Shown here: one piece after another, positions 53,001 through 60,505 of the stretch
Numbering within the stretch: position 1 is the first letter of the stretch
Layout of the letters: the number at the start of each line of letters is the position of its first letter
NCBI GenBank assembly: GCA_013396995.1
Contig: VWZP01002396.1
Coordinates: forward strand, 811,544 to 875,543
DNA from: Dicaeum eximium
Taxonomy: Eukaryota; Chordata; Aves; Passeriformes; Dicaeidae
Direction: 5' to 3'
Length of the DNA: 64,000 nt
The notes under the pieces: model-generated
Seen by the model: only the letters and a program-made list of their open reading frames with translations
The model's database searches: none
What the model was told of the DNA's origin: nothing
Program-made: the position numbers and the translations under genes

Positions 53001-56000
53001 TCAATCTTAGTGCTAGGAAAAAAAAGAAAGTTCCAGTAAGGCATACAGTAAATGAAGATATTATGTATTAGGGATGGAACGAATCTGTCACTTTGACGGA
53101 TTGTGAGGCAAAGAACAGATTAACAGATTACTCATAGTCAGAATGCAGCTCACTGTGAAAAATGTGCAGGAAATGATAAGTGTTGCTTTGTGCTGATTTA
53201 ATGATATCTTGAAACTACAGTAGCACTACAGGAAAATAACACAATTTTAGCTCATGGCTTACTTTTTTTTTTTTTTTAAATCATCAATGTATTGCCAGAT
53301 TGCCCTTAAACACTTTTCAAAATAGAACTTTAAATTCATGCAAAGTCATAGGAAGATATATATTTATGTTATTTTTCAAGATTTTTTAAAAAATATGCAT
53401 TCAAAAATCCTTTATTTTTATGTATAAGTATACTCTGTATTCTTTTGGTAGTATATCTTCTTCTTCTGTGAACTCACTCACTTTTTCATTTAAAAAATGC
53501 TGGTTTCCCCACCTGGAAATGAGTAGCACTGAACAGTTACTGATGTATAAATTAATACTGAATTTGTCTTACTGTATGGAATTTTTATGGAAAAACTTAC
53601 AAATTTTCAAGATCTTGAATTGTTTAAAGCATTTTAGATACAAAAATGAACAACTTAAAGCTCAGGTGATTTCACAATTATTACAGTATATGTAGTGGCA
53701 GGACCTGAAATTAGTTTCAACATATTTTCAAATAATAATTGCATTTTGTGCACACATCAAACAAATCTCATCATTAAAAGCCTACAAAAGTCCTTGCTTC
53801 ACTACTGAAGCTATTATTGAAGAATTTATTTCTGTGGAGGTACTTCTATTAAAAAATAAACCCAAACCTCCCATTATGCATACAGGAGTAACATGTGACA
53901 AAGCAGAAGCAGTGTAGTTAATTTGGCTTAAGTTAATGAAGTTCCACATATGCCTGAAGCTGACAAGATATGGAAATAATTGAAAATTCATATCTTTTAA
54001 TCTAGAGGAGCCTAACCAGCAACTCATGCTCCAGAAAAATTTGGATCATGGAATAGATGAAGGGTCTTAAAAGTCAGGTGACTTTTTATTAATTTATCTA
54101 AGAACTGAAGTAGTCTCTACTAAATTTTATTAAATAGATATAATTAAAATTAAAAACATGAGGAAAATAAGTCTCCATCTTTGCAGAACTGGACCATAGT
54201 TTAGATGGGAGCTGGCACTCTGCATTCAGTGCATCATGGTAAGATATCACTTCTGCACTTTCAGCATTGGCAGCAGGATTTTCTTCACATGATATTAAAT
54301 ACTGCTAATACAGCAGAAGTATGCACTGAGATTTAAGTTGATAACTACACAAAATGTCAGGAATTGGTTCTTTTTTGTTAAAATATTTTTACAGTTGATT
54401 CATACATTGACATTTTCTGGCCCTCCACAGTTAGTCAAATAATCCACTGTAAAAACACAGTTCAGCAAATGTGCTCCTCTTACTTCACCCAGACACGAGT
54501 CCATTCTCCTCTCGAGTTCATAAAAATTCACTAAGTAGATGCAGTTAAATACAATCTTTTGTGTTTTTAGTGATTGCACCCTTCAGGTCCTGAATAGACT
54601 GTCAATCTGATATGTTCATAATGATACAAAACTAATGCTGTTTATTCATTCCCTGATTTGATATAATGGAGCCCTTGCCTCGCACTTTTGCAGTATACTA
54701 CAAGGCTGAACAAATATTCCTTTTAAATTTGGTATAGATTGTTGGAAAAAGCCATACTAAAACTTTGAAGCATTTCAATTTTGTAAATAAAGTGGATTAA
54801 ATTATCCCATTGATTTAAGTAATACAAATTAAATATGATCCAAAAGAAATGCAATAAAGTATGTTATCTCAAGACAGTGTAATATTAAAAATCTTTATAC
54901 TAAATGATTTGACATTTTCTCAGTCTCCCAGTCTGCAAAAGTATCTGTGAAAAAATCAAAGTATTGAAGGTGTTCATTAAGATTTCAGACTTCTGATTCT
55001 AAGGCTTTCTGTTGATGGTAATAATTTTAATACATTGTCATTGATAAGTGCTACTTAATAAAGTATCACTAATTTTCTCAACACACTTTGCTGATGGACA
55101 CCTTTTTTCTGCAAAATTTAACATACATAATTAACATAATAAAACTGAAAATTATGTTCAGAAGTCTAAAAGATTTGTTTCCCTTCCATCATAGTTCAGC
55201 TGTCATGTGACATTTCACTATGTGACCACTATTATCTGAAAGTATTTTTAAAGAATTTTTAAGTAATATTTTTTAAGAAAAATATAACAAGATTATATAA
55301 CATTTGCATTAGATTTTGGTATGGAGAATAGCTTTCAGAATAATGAAGAATTTTAGTGCAAGCTCTAAAGGTACATGATACTGTTGAGTGTGTGTGGAAC
55401 CTATTCTGAGCCTTCCTACAATGCAGCTCACAATGTCAAAAGACAATATTTGACATTCCACACTGTTATCAGGAAGCTCTAGATGGTTTATTGCACATTG
55501 ATTGTATTGATTACAGCTGGAGGCATTGATAGCATAAATAGAGTGGTTTTAATTAGTCACAATGTGTGATTAGCTTTTCTGTTTTAATGAGATAAACTGG
55601 TTTCTTTAATAAAAAATACATATTCTTTACTCACTCAGAATAAAACCACAATAAACAGGAACACAGACCACAGTCTGTGTTTCTCAGAATATTGCCAGCT
55701 GCCTCCATGCTAGTCCTTGACTTTTGTCAAGGTCTAACACATTTTTCAGGACGCTTTTTTAAAATTCACTGAAACCCTCTGTCCCACACATAAACACACA
55801 CACATGCTCCAGTTGCTTCTTAAAAGCAGCTGCAGATTTTCCTGTGGAAGGTTTGGTGTGACTGCCAGCTGCAGCATCAGGCAGAACTCCTGCTGCAAAT
55901 CCACTCCTCAGAAGTTTATCCATCAACTGCCAGCACTTAATCTCTACTGTAATTTAACCAGGAAGATCTCAGCACTCATGAGTTTTTTTTAATTTCTCTT

Positions 56001-58983
56001 CAAGTTTTTAGGAGGTTAATTTAGACTTTGCTGACTAACTTACAGAAGTAGTAAACCAGTTTTTATTATACACTATGTAAAATGTTTTATCCTAGAAAGT
56101 AATACAGTAAGTCAACAGTGTTGACAGTAAGTCAACAATGAAACCCTAATACTGTTTTGATTACATGTCTTGGTGGGAGTGGGTTGAAAAGCAAAACTAT
56201 TTGTTTTTCTTGGACATTGAGAGAAAGAACATGAACTGAATCAAGACTGTCTTAATGGGAAATATTAAACTTTCCAACACTTCTCTGTTGCTTCTGTCAT
56301 TGATAAAAACTTCTTTGCCTTCTTCTAGAACCACCAAAGTCATTAGATCTTACACTTGCACCTCCTAGAAAAAATTATTCATCTACTGAATCAGATACAT
56401 CAAAATAAATATGAACATGAAACTGAACACCTGTATATAATATTTGACTCCAATAAATTAAGGACAAAATCAAAGATAAAATCACCCAGCTACTAAAAAA
56501 AATCATCCCATCTCTGATTTCTTGGACTTAATATTTCATGCAGATCTTCCAGATATGAGACTTCAAATTAAAATTCATCAATTTCCTGAGTAATAAAATC
56601 TATTCATATAGACAGCTAATAAGGAGAAGTCTAGGCAAGCACATGGCTGTGTGGATTGGTTGTACCAGCTGCCACTGGCCTAAGCTGAGCAGCAGAAGAG
56701 AGGGATTGGCTGTGAAGTTGGCCATATATGTGAAAATAATACAACACTATAAGAAAATGTTAAAGTATGTTTTTTACGTTTTGACATGATGGAAAATTCA
56801 ATATCTCTTCCTTTAAATCTGCCATACTACTTGCTGGATTTCTACACCAACAGTTCTGTTTCCCGAGGCGGAAAATTAGTTTTTTTCCATTTTGACTGCA
56901 AACAGATAGGTGGTTGTCTCCAGATTCAACCCAGATTATGCACACATGCCAACAGGAGATGATGTAGAATCAATAACAAGTCCAGAAGTATCAGAAAAAA
57001 AATTTTAAGAAAACAAAGCAGTCAGCAGATTTTAGCAATTGTACCAGATGACTGAGCCTTGCCAGATTTCTCTGACAGAAGCAAGTTGTACATGAGGTCA
57101 TGAAGGCTTTTCAGAAAATAGAAGTGTATTACCTATTTCCTTGGTGTTGGACAGTCAAGTTGAGACAATTACAGTCTGGAGTGTAAAGAAATCTGCCAAG
57201 CTTTGGAAAAAATTATCCCTTTTAGACAAAGCCATAGATTTTGAAGTTAACTCTACAGCTCTGGCTAAACTCCCTGGCCTGTAGCACAAATTCACATGCA
57301 TAATGCTTTTGTGCCAGCTGTTGGAGCAGCCAGACATAAGATGAATCAATCACAAACCAAGATTAATTTACTCTTTAGAGCTGCACTGCTCCCATCAACA
57401 TGAAGCAAACATATGGGAATTTATTCCCTTCCATACCTCTTGCCTTGCAGTGGAATAGTTTGGTCAAAACTGTTGGATCTGGTTCTATTAAAATTAGGTG
57501 ATTCATTGAGATCCCTCAAATTCTGTGTTCAAGTGTTGACTTGCAGTTGTTCAGATTAGTTAATGATGATGTGGAAGCTTTACTGTTACTGCTGGAGAGG
57601 AGAGACAGGAACTTAAGGACACATCAGCTATGCCCAGTGTGCAGAGATTAATTTCATATGTGAAAAGAATTACAAGATGTGGTCACCTGAGCAAAGAATG
57701 TTTTTGTGACATGGATGTGTCCTTCCAGGGCTATCTTTCTCTGATAGATATTATAATATGAGTGACTTTGTCACTGCACTGCAGTTTGCAATAAAAAACA
57801 TGACAACAATAACAATAAAAACAGCTGTTCTGTTTTCCTTTCTGTGAGCTGTGACAATCAAAGACAGTGTTTCATAAAGTGGGGTATGTGAAAGAAACAT
57901 TGACCTTTGTGTGAATGTATGATAGCATGAAAATAATTTTTAGAAGTTATGATACTAGTGTCCAGGAGAGACATAATTTGTCCATGAATAGAAGTACTTT
58001 CTCCTCTATGATGAAGATCCCATCAAAATATTTTTCCTTTACAGAAGTAAAATAGATACAGGACACTTGTGATAACACCTGTAACACCTCTATATTGTCT
58101 TGCTAGTAGGTAGAATCATGTTATGTTCAATAACAATTTTTTATCGATTACATACAAGATTTTATAACAATGGAAAATGGATATAAAGAATTATTTATAA
58201 TGTATTTGCCTAAGAATGTTTTTCCCCCATATTAACAACAACATTCAGACGCAATCCAACGTTTCCTGTTCTGCAAACTGTTAGTGGCATCCATTTCTGT
58301 CTAAGCTCAGCTCTAACTCAGCACCCATCCAGACAGGGAATGTTACACCCCGTTCTGTGTCACCCTGTGCAGGGGCACCTGCCAAGCACTGCCCAGTCAG
58401 CGATAGCCAAACCAAACACATCTTGTGATTGCCTTTGAGCCGCTTTCTTTAGAGGGCGTAAGGATTTGTAATCAAATTGACTCCCACGGGTTGTTCATTC
58501 CAAGCCTTTATTCCTCAGAAAAAGTCTCTGATGGGTCCTGTAGGCTTTCAAAGAATAACTCTGTGTGGTACAGATCACACATCCTGTACACCCTGTGCTG
58601 AGAGAGCCACACCAACTGAAATCTGAAAAGCAAACCTGACTTAAACCACAGATTTTAATGTGAACAGAACAAGTGAAAAGGCTAAAGAAGGAAGAAAGTC
58701 TTAACATGTAATAATTATACTAACGGTAAAGTTTATTTTTATAATAATAAAATCTAGCTTAATTTTGTTTCAGAACACTTGACAACCTGTGATTTATTTT
58801 GTTGGGTTTTTTAAATAATCAAAAGAATTAGAAAAAAAATAGGAACACAAACTGTGTTTTTATAAACGATATTTTGATTTGTATTTTTCAGGGACTGGTT
58901 AAATGTGTTCAGTCCCCCTATCATTCCTGGAAGCCAACAACTAGAAGAGAACACTAAATCTTCAACACAACAGAGAACTCCAG
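5011..58983 (+). CDS. CFAP20DC: CFAP20DC (C3orf67 orthologue), CFAP20-domain-containing protein; 15 coding exons, 3' end missing
   Basis: I recognise the spliced product as CFAP20DC. The N-terminal part (residues about 1-183, exons 2-7) is a CFAP20/DUF667-type domain, with strings such as GRFVEIFSAQGKNPGAKW, FVFVLEG and SLDGIIISANCKLRK. The rest (about 184-760) is polar, rich in Ser, Glu, Lys and Gln, and probably disordered. It keeps family landmarks such as HIAFGSKILGPPP, ELQMLASMKRQQNEEL and RDWLNVFSPPIIP. Exons: 5011-5031 (coding part), 7246-7335, 7820-7913, 8773-8845, 17680-17794, 19629-19785, 23344-23502, 27172-27308, 28480-28654, 29184-29330, 33479-33810, 35549-35962, 40169-40381, 46526-46587, 58892-58983. 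All introns are GT-AG and all phases join, giving 2281 nt and no internal stop. CFAP20 itself is a ciliary doublet-microtubule protein, so an axonemal role is inferred by family; the function of CFAP20DC is less settled. No stop codon was found, so the gene runs past the window. Confidence 0.92.
5032..7245 (+). other. CFAP20DC: Intron 2 of CFAP20DC
   Basis: AT-rich intron between the start-codon exon and the first domain exon. A slightly GC-richer patch at about 5220-5850 gives several short open frames on both strands, with no recognisable product. No repeat family was identified. Confidence 0.6.
7246..7335 (+). CDS. CFAP20DC: CFAP20DC exon 3 (CFAP20-like domain, residues 8-37)
   Basis: The acceptor ATAG ends at 7245 and the donor gtaagt starts at 7336. 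It is 90 bases, phase 0 to 0. It encodes GGRFVEIFSAQGKNPGAKW followed by KIFGNPSAISK. The segment around FVEIFSAQG and AKW is the hallmark N-terminal strand region of the CFAP20-type domain. Confidence 0.93.
7336..8772 (+). other. CFAP20DC: Introns 3 and 4 of CFAP20DC
   Basis: Two short introns (7336-7819 and 7914-8772) around exon 4. Both are AT-rich, and I see no repeat or RNA gene in them. Confidence 0.6.
7820..7913 (+). CDS. CFAP20DC: CFAP20DC exon 4 (domain, residues 38-69)
   Basis: The acceptor is TTTTTGTAG and the donor gtgagt. It is 94 bases, entering in phase 0 and leaving one base over. It encodes EYDKELKGFVFVLEGNS and LINKMKLPRETKQT. The GFVFVLEG strand is typical of the family. 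Confidence 0.93.
8773..8845 (+). CDS. CFAP20DC: CFAP20DC exon 5 (domain, residues 69-93)
   Basis: The acceptor is CTGTTTCTAG and the donor gtaaga. It is 73 bases. The incoming T plus TG gives Leu, followed by GLVQQFLTLQIFVPLGKDFS and TEL. The pattern QIFVPLGKDFS is a conserved stretch of this protein family. Two bases (CT) carry over to exon 6. Confidence 0.92.
10026..10145. repeat. AT-rich low-complexity tract
   Basis: Nearly pure A and T, with repeated TATATA, TTATGTAA and GCATATAAT words. It has no coding potential. Confidence 0.65.
16434..16998 (-). mobile_element. Avian endogenous retrovirus LTR, solo, about 565 bp
   Basis: The element has TG...CA ends (TGTTGTGGTTTAACCCC at one end, AAACCAGTACA at the other). 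Its internal order I recognise from an LTR family common in bird genomes. Landmarks are GGGTAAAAGTGCAAAAACTT, a CCTTGGGTCAGCAGGCATCA block, CTGTGTCCCCTCCCAG and CCTTGACTCTGTGTAAGCA. In intact copies as I remember them, the TATA box and poly-A region read on the - strand, so this copy is antisense to CFAP20DC; here the TATA area is decayed. No internal viral genes are adjacent and no clear target duplication is visible. I cannot give the Repbase name. ERVL is likely but unproven. Confidence 0.7.
17680..17794 (+). CDS. CFAP20DC: CFAP20DC exon 6 (domain, residues 93-131)
   Basis: The acceptor is CTTTTATAG and the donor gtacgt. It is 115 bases; the first G completes CTG (Leu), and it ends in phase 0. 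It encodes ITDFDNIKRRLYLSTVHKEL followed by SVTPLHAKIPLFMIKRKI. This central strand-rich part of the CFAP20-like domain keeps the basic KRR and KRK motifs. Confidence 0.93.
17795..19628 (+). other. CFAP20DC: Intron 6 of CFAP20DC
   Basis: AT-rich intron of 1.8 kb between two domain exons. No repeat family, RNA gene or extra exon is recognisable. Confidence 0.6.
19629..19785 (+). CDS. CFAP20DC: CFAP20DC exon 7 (end of CFAP20-like domain, residues 132-184)
   Basis: The acceptor is TTTTCTAG. The donor gtgtgt is weaker than the others, after a single phase-1 G. It is 157 bases, encoding WCNMCIDLVTFTYKIFRGAL, FRSLDGIIISANCKLRKVFT and LKFKPQDTAEED. The W-C-N-x-C-I-D-L opening and SLDGI..SANCKLRK are strong family landmarks. 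Confidence 0.93.
21046..21445 (-). mobile_element. CR1 non-LTR retrotransposon fragment (3' end)
   Basis: The + strand starts with the reverse complement of a CR1 tail (ATAGAATCA-type words, then GGTTGGAAAGACCTTTAAGG and GAGTCCAAC). It then runs through the familiar antisense 3' region (CAGCCTGTTCCAGGG, TTGTCTCTAGACC-like end). The element's 3' end is at the low coordinate and it is 5'-truncated near 21445, as usual for CR1. It is antisense to the host gene. Confidence 0.9.
21667..22154 (-). mobile_element. Avian ERV LTR, same family as 16434-16998, diverged
   Basis: It shares ordered blocks with the copy at 16434: a TTTAACC...CAGC start, GATGGGGGAAAGAATCAGAA, GGGTTGAGATAAGAACA, CCCTTGGGTCAGGTGGGATC, CTGGCTGTGTCCCCTCCCAG and an AAACCAGGGCA end. 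The middle is heavily rearranged and A-rich. The TATA region as read on the - strand is decayed. Exons 6 and 7 lie between the two copies, so they are separate insertions and not the ends of one provirus. Confidence 0.65.
22494..22512. repeat. Poly-A run (19 A)
   Basis: Uninterrupted A run in intron 7. No recognisable element body precedes it. Confidence 0.8.
23344..23502 (+). CDS. CFAP20DC: CFAP20DC exon 8 (residues 184-236)
   Basis: The acceptor is TTGATTCTAG and the donor gtattt. It is 159 bases, phase 1 to 1. It encodes TCIVTPGPYEASDDIPPTCQ, LNSDVPQVTQVLNLNEIHKP and KVKCRENAVPET. The block QLNSDVPQVTQVLN is a conserved landmark just after the domain. The donor is only moderately strong. 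Confidence 0.9.
23503..27171 (+). other. CFAP20DC: Intron 8 of CFAP20DC
   Basis: AT-rich intron of 3.7 kb with many stop codons in every frame. I see no repeat family, RNA gene or extra exon. Confidence 0.6.
27172..27308 (+). CDS. CFAP20DC: CFAP20DC exon 9 (residues 237-282)
   Basis: The acceptor is TTCTTAACTTAG and the donor gtaaga. It is 137 bases, entering with two bases and leaving in phase 0. It encodes ILGNRGQGNICNGKTQDVSH and IAFGSKILGPPPSSNRRTNA, then KVPGK. HIAFGSKILGPPP is a strongly conserved landmark of the family. A second possible donor (gtacct, after 27296) would remove the last four codons without shifting the frame. Confidence 0.92.
27309..28479 (+). other. CFAP20DC: Intron 9 of CFAP20DC
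   Basis: Most of the first 450 bases is an old CR1 copy (27440-27765). The remainder is AT-rich, with nothing recognised. Confidence 0.55.
27440..27765 (+). mobile_element. Old, strongly diverged CR1 fragment in sense orientation
   Basis: The + strand keeps the order of the CR1 reverse transcriptase end and 3' region: CATCCAGAGGAGGGCAAGG, then GGAGAGAAGGCTAAGGGGAA (the RRLRGD-type codons), CCAAGGACAGCAGG, TTAAATATAACAAAGAAG and TTCAGCACTG. Divergence is high and the edges are uncertain. It begins about 130 bases after the exon 9 donor. Confidence 0.55.
28480..28654 (+). CDS. CFAP20DC: CFAP20DC exon 10 (residues 283-341)
   Basis: It starts after TCTTTCAAG (28479) and ends before gtaaga at 28655. 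It is 175 bases, from phase 0 to one base over. It encodes VTKTLGSKTPCQLQNSGMPT, ESIPEIERLQLPLWPCNDTL and DQGGKRNTLQTTANEYQN. The acceptor is poor, with a short pyrimidine run. Another AG at 28462 would add 17 bases, with an immediate stop. A polar segment with no known domain. Confidence 0.8.
28655..29183 (+). other. CFAP20DC: Intron 10 of CFAP20DC
   Basis: Short intron of 529 bases, pyrimidine-rich in its second half. Nothing else recognised. Confidence 0.6.
29184..29330 (+). CDS. CFAP20DC: CFAP20DC exon 11 (residues 341-390)
   Basis: The acceptor is TTGCATTTCAG. It encodes PEIQTQKTSVSGEADFQLTS, PQEPSPDKNSHERLSLKN and TAKPTWEITG, a polar tail segment. Two donors three bases apart keep the same phase: gtatgg at 29331 (chosen, better match) and gtggta at 29328. 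They would give products differing by one Gly. It is 147 bases with the chosen donor. Confidence 0.85.
29331..33478 (+). other. CFAP20DC: Intron 11 of CFAP20DC
   Basis: AT-rich intron of 4.1 kb with a G-rich purine tract at 29712-29743, a T run near 31289-31303 and an undetermined base at 32443. No mobile element recognised. Confidence 0.6.
29712..29743 (+). repeat. G-rich polypurine tract, possible G-quadruplex
   Basis: Five runs of three or four G lie within 32 bases, separated by A-rich spacers, on the transcribed-RNA sense strand. One loop is nine bases, slightly longer than the strict quadruplex rule allows. Confidence 0.5.
33479..33810 (+). CDS. CFAP20DC: CFAP20DC exon 12 (residues 390-500)
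   Basis: The acceptor is ATGTTTCAG and the donor gtaggc. It is 332 bases; AT completes Asp, and it ends in phase 0. It encodes DKWVCPQRLTESIQ near the start, then a charged stretch with FTFSSKPRSAPYGKSPNVSP and an acidic end, EDSFEGTDSSEE. No domain is recognised. It is probably disordered, with many Ser and Thr that could be phosphorylated. Confidence 0.9.
33811..35548 (+). other. CFAP20DC: Intron 12 of CFAP20DC
   Basis: AT-rich intron of 1.7 kb. A slightly GC-richer patch near 34690-34900 gives short open frames on both strands that match nothing I know. Confidence 0.6.
35549..35962 (+). CDS. CFAP20DC: CFAP20DC exon 13, the largest (residues 501-638)
   Basis: The acceptor is CCTAAATTTAG and the donor gtaagt. 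It is 414 bases, phase 0 to 0. It begins with acidic DDNSELIEGTENIENSHSR and runs through NIVSLSP-like serine-rich sequence (PIVSLSPIQSKSKSFRLIRN) to NGNSCLTAQTC. Its phase-0 edges mean it could be skipped without a frameshift. No domain recognised; likely disordered and fast-evolving. Confidence 0.88.
35963..40168 (+). other. CFAP20DC: Intron 13 of CFAP20DC
   Basis: AT-rich intron of 4.2 kb. The GC-richer patch at about 36180-36620 contains two overlapping open frames of about 100 codons on the - strand, with no recognisable product and no coding-like composition. No mobile element recognised. Confidence 0.6.
40169..40381 (+). CDS. CFAP20DC: CFAP20DC exon 14 (residues 639-709)
   Basis: The acceptor is TTATTTCACAG and the donor gtaagt. 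It is 213 bases, phase 0 to 0. It encodes EYDRKKYQSNRLSSSELQML, ASMKRQQNEELWDAGISHGL, SSSQINCCNVSLSISSDDDD and DTAARNSCFPP. The SELQMLASMKRQQNEEL helix-like block is the best-conserved part of the tail. Five GAT codons (40337-40351) give a poly-Asp run. Confidence 0.93.
40337..40351 (+). repeat. CFAP20DC: Coding GAT trinucleotide repeat (five units)
   Basis: Five perfect GAT codons in exon 14 encode Asp residues after a serine run. Pure trinucleotide repeats in coding DNA vary in length between species. Confidence 0.85.
42669..43365 (-). mobile_element. CR1 retrotransposon with remains of the ORF2 C-terminus
   Basis: The 3' end is at the low coordinate, where the + strand shows reverse-complement CR1 tail words and TTTGGAAGGGACCTTTAAAG. 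The - strand from 43364 to 42987 still reads open for 125 codons. It shows reverse-transcriptase end motifs: GCIQRSLGSRFREGILPLYS, PVRPHL and SRATKIIRALEDISYGNRLR. The copy is 5'-truncated, as most CR1 are, with lesions downstream. It is antisense to CFAP20DC and is the longest mobile element in the window. Confidence 0.92.
43576..43612. repeat. TA / TAGA microsatellite
   Basis: A short TATATA stretch followed by about five TAGA units and a TATAGAT end. Probably polymorphic. Confidence 0.8.
46526..46587 (+). CDS. CFAP20DC: CFAP20DC exon 15 (residues 710-730)
   Basis: The acceptor is TTTTCCACAG and the donor gtaaga. It is 62 bases, from phase 0 to two bases over. It encodes PVSQEHHYQKEMSPLSPSSP plus CG, which becomes Arg after splicing. 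It is a short proline- and serine-rich linker that matches the order of the family tail (H-Y-Q-K-E-M, then S-P-S-x-P-R-D-W). Confidence 0.9.
48515..48616. repeat. Irregular AT-rich tandem repeat, unit like AATTAATGGCAAT
   Basis: The word TTAATGGCAA or a close variant recurs about five times in 100 bases, with TAAATAA-type spacers. This is typical of slippage in AT-rich intron DNA. Confidence 0.8.
51506..51576. repeat. T-rich low-complexity tract
   Basis: Four or five T runs of 8-11 bases, separated by CC or C, lie within 70 bases. They form a long polypyrimidine stretch on the sense strand of the intron. An AG follows shortly after, but no plausible exon does. Confidence 0.75.
53264..53278. 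repeat. Poly-T run
   Basis: Uninterrupted run of about 15 T in intron 15. Confidence 0.75.
56105..56137. repeat. Direct repeat with internal hairpin
   Basis: CAGTAAGTCAACA occurs twice, 20 bases apart. Between and across the copies, GTCAACA-G-TGTTGAC (56111-56125) forms a perfect inverted repeat around one base. Confidence 0.65.
58892..58983 (+). CDS. CFAP20DC: CFAP20DC exon 16 (residues 730-760), last confident exon
   Basis: The acceptor is GTATTTTTCAG and the donor gtagga. It is 92 bases; the first G completes CGG (Arg), and one base is left over. It encodes DWLNVFSPPIIPGSQQLEEN and TKSSTQQRTP. The RDWLN..SPPIIP..QQ pattern matches the family near its C-terminus. The conserved acidic end with the stop codon is still missing, so one or more exons must follow. 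Confidence 0.9.
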
Positions 58984-59583
58984 GTAGGAATTTATGAAGA
59001 CAATGAAAAGAACCTGGGTAGAAAGGCACTTCTAAATGTTCTTTCTGTAGTGCTGGTACTGCCCTCACATAGTTTTCTATCCTACTGCTTTCTGGTTTCA
59101 AGTTCCCTTGTTTATTACTCTCAGCTCAAGGTAGCAGAGTTTTCCATGGAGTATTATTTGCCTTTGCTAGAAGAATAAAATGCAGTTGCTGTTTCCTGAT
59201 GTTCTGGTTCTATACAGATTAACTTATAAAAAATTCATCTTATTTGTTAAAAATAAGGAATTTATGCTAATGGAGATGGCAAACCTACATAAGAAAGAAC
59301 TCAAGGACTAAACATTCTTATTCAGAGGCATGATTATACTTGCATAATAGATACTTCTCTTCTGAAGAAAAATTGGAGATTTAGCTTTAAATGAAATCTT
59401 AGTGTGATTTCCTGAGGACTGTTGTCACCAGAGTTACAGGGTTTTGCTTATTAATGATGTTTGCTTAGAGAATGGTAAAGACCTTAACTGAAACTGGAAA
59501 GTCAACAGTAGAATAAAGAAAATACCTTGTTTTCCTCAAATGCCCTTGTTCTTATCAGTTATTTTAGGAAACGGGGTAGAAGA

Positions 59584-59735
59584 ATCATCATCATAGAGTA
59601 TCAGTAAATGGTTTGGGCTGAAAGGGACCTTGGAGTCCAGTTCCAGCCCCCCCTGCTATGGACAGGGACACCTTCCCCTCAACCAGGCTGCTCAAGGCCA
59701 CGTCCAGCCTGGCCTTGGACTTCCAGGACAGATAT
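59584..59735 (-). mobile_element. Short CR1 3' fragment
   Basis: TCATCATAGAGTATC, TGGTTTGGGCTGAAAGGGAC and the CAGGGACACCTTCC...CCAGGCTGCTCAAGG blocks are the reverse complement of a CR1 3' end. The copy is severely 5'-truncated. It is antisense to CFAP20DC. Confidence 0.9.
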
Positions 59736-60384
59736 TTACATTTTTCTTCAGGTCTCAGGAATTCACTGGGAGCTCTCATAAATCTGCCCCCTGTATTCTG
59801 ACTGTCCCAGGGGTAAAGGTGTCTCAGTGATTTGCTGTCTAAAATAAATTATGCCCCTCAAATTGGGAACATTTTCATAGACATAGACTTGTAATTGTTT
59901 GTGACAGCAAAATACAATTTTTCTGTCAGGAAGGGACCTTGCTTTGAAGAATCAAGTAATATGTTGTGTTAAGGGTCCTAAATAAGTCAAACAGAATTGA
60001 ACAGTCATCCTTGAGCTATAGGCACAATTCATGAAAGGTCCCAGAGAACATTTTTCATTAGTATTATGAATTCCAAGGCTTGTTGCAGTAAACCTATAAT
60101 TTTTGTAAATTTTAAAATTGTGTTTTATTTTTAATTATCTTTTAAAAGCTTTAAAAAATAAGTATACTTGGGAATTTTTATTTCTCCTGTTATCCACACT
60201 AGAATTTTGTGAATTGTTCTAAATATATTTTACTTTAAGCCAAAATATTTTACATCATGTGGCTGTGATTGTACATTTGGAGAAGAGAAATTGTCTATAT
60301 ACCATAGCTTTTTATTTTGGCTTTTTATTTTTGTACCTTCATTCAGTCAAATTCTGACTTGTGTATATGTAGGATGTTTTAAAT

Positions 60385-60448
60385 TTCATACAGAAACTTT
60401 TGTAACTTGTAACTTTTGTAACTTCTGTAACTTCATACAGAAACTTTT
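60385..60448. repeat. Direct repeat, 47-bp period, with TGTAACTT units between
   Basis: TTCATACAGAAACTTTT occurs at 60385 and 60432. Between the copies TTTTGTAACTT-like words repeat three times. This looks like nested local duplication. Confidence 0.8.
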
Positions 60449-60458
60449 CTATCTCCAG

Positions 60459-60505
60459 ATACTCAAAAAAAACCTGCTGTAATGAAGCAATCATTTCTCC
60501 AAGAA
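60459..60505 (+). CDS. Candidate further exon of CFAP20DC (weak)
   Basis: The acceptor is TTTTCTATCTCCAG and the donor gtaaga. The 47 bases are open in the phase required after exon 16: the leftover G plus AT gives Asp, then TQKKPAVMKQSFLQE, ending in phase 0. The junction would read QQRTPD. Against it, the segment is tiny, its lysine-rich sequence has no family match I can recall, and such sites arise by chance in introns. Confidence 0.22.

Larger units (their letters stand above)
46588..58891 (+). other. CFAP20DC: Intron 15 of CFAP20DC (12.3 kb, longest)
   Basis: AT-rich throughout. It holds an AATTAATGGC tandem repeat (48515-48616), a broken T tract (51506-51576), a T run (53264-53278) and a small hairpin repeat (56105-56137). 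The patch at 49020-49320 is GC-richer but matches no gene or repeat I recognise. Open frames on either strand are 60-90 codons, without family signals. Confidence 0.6.
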
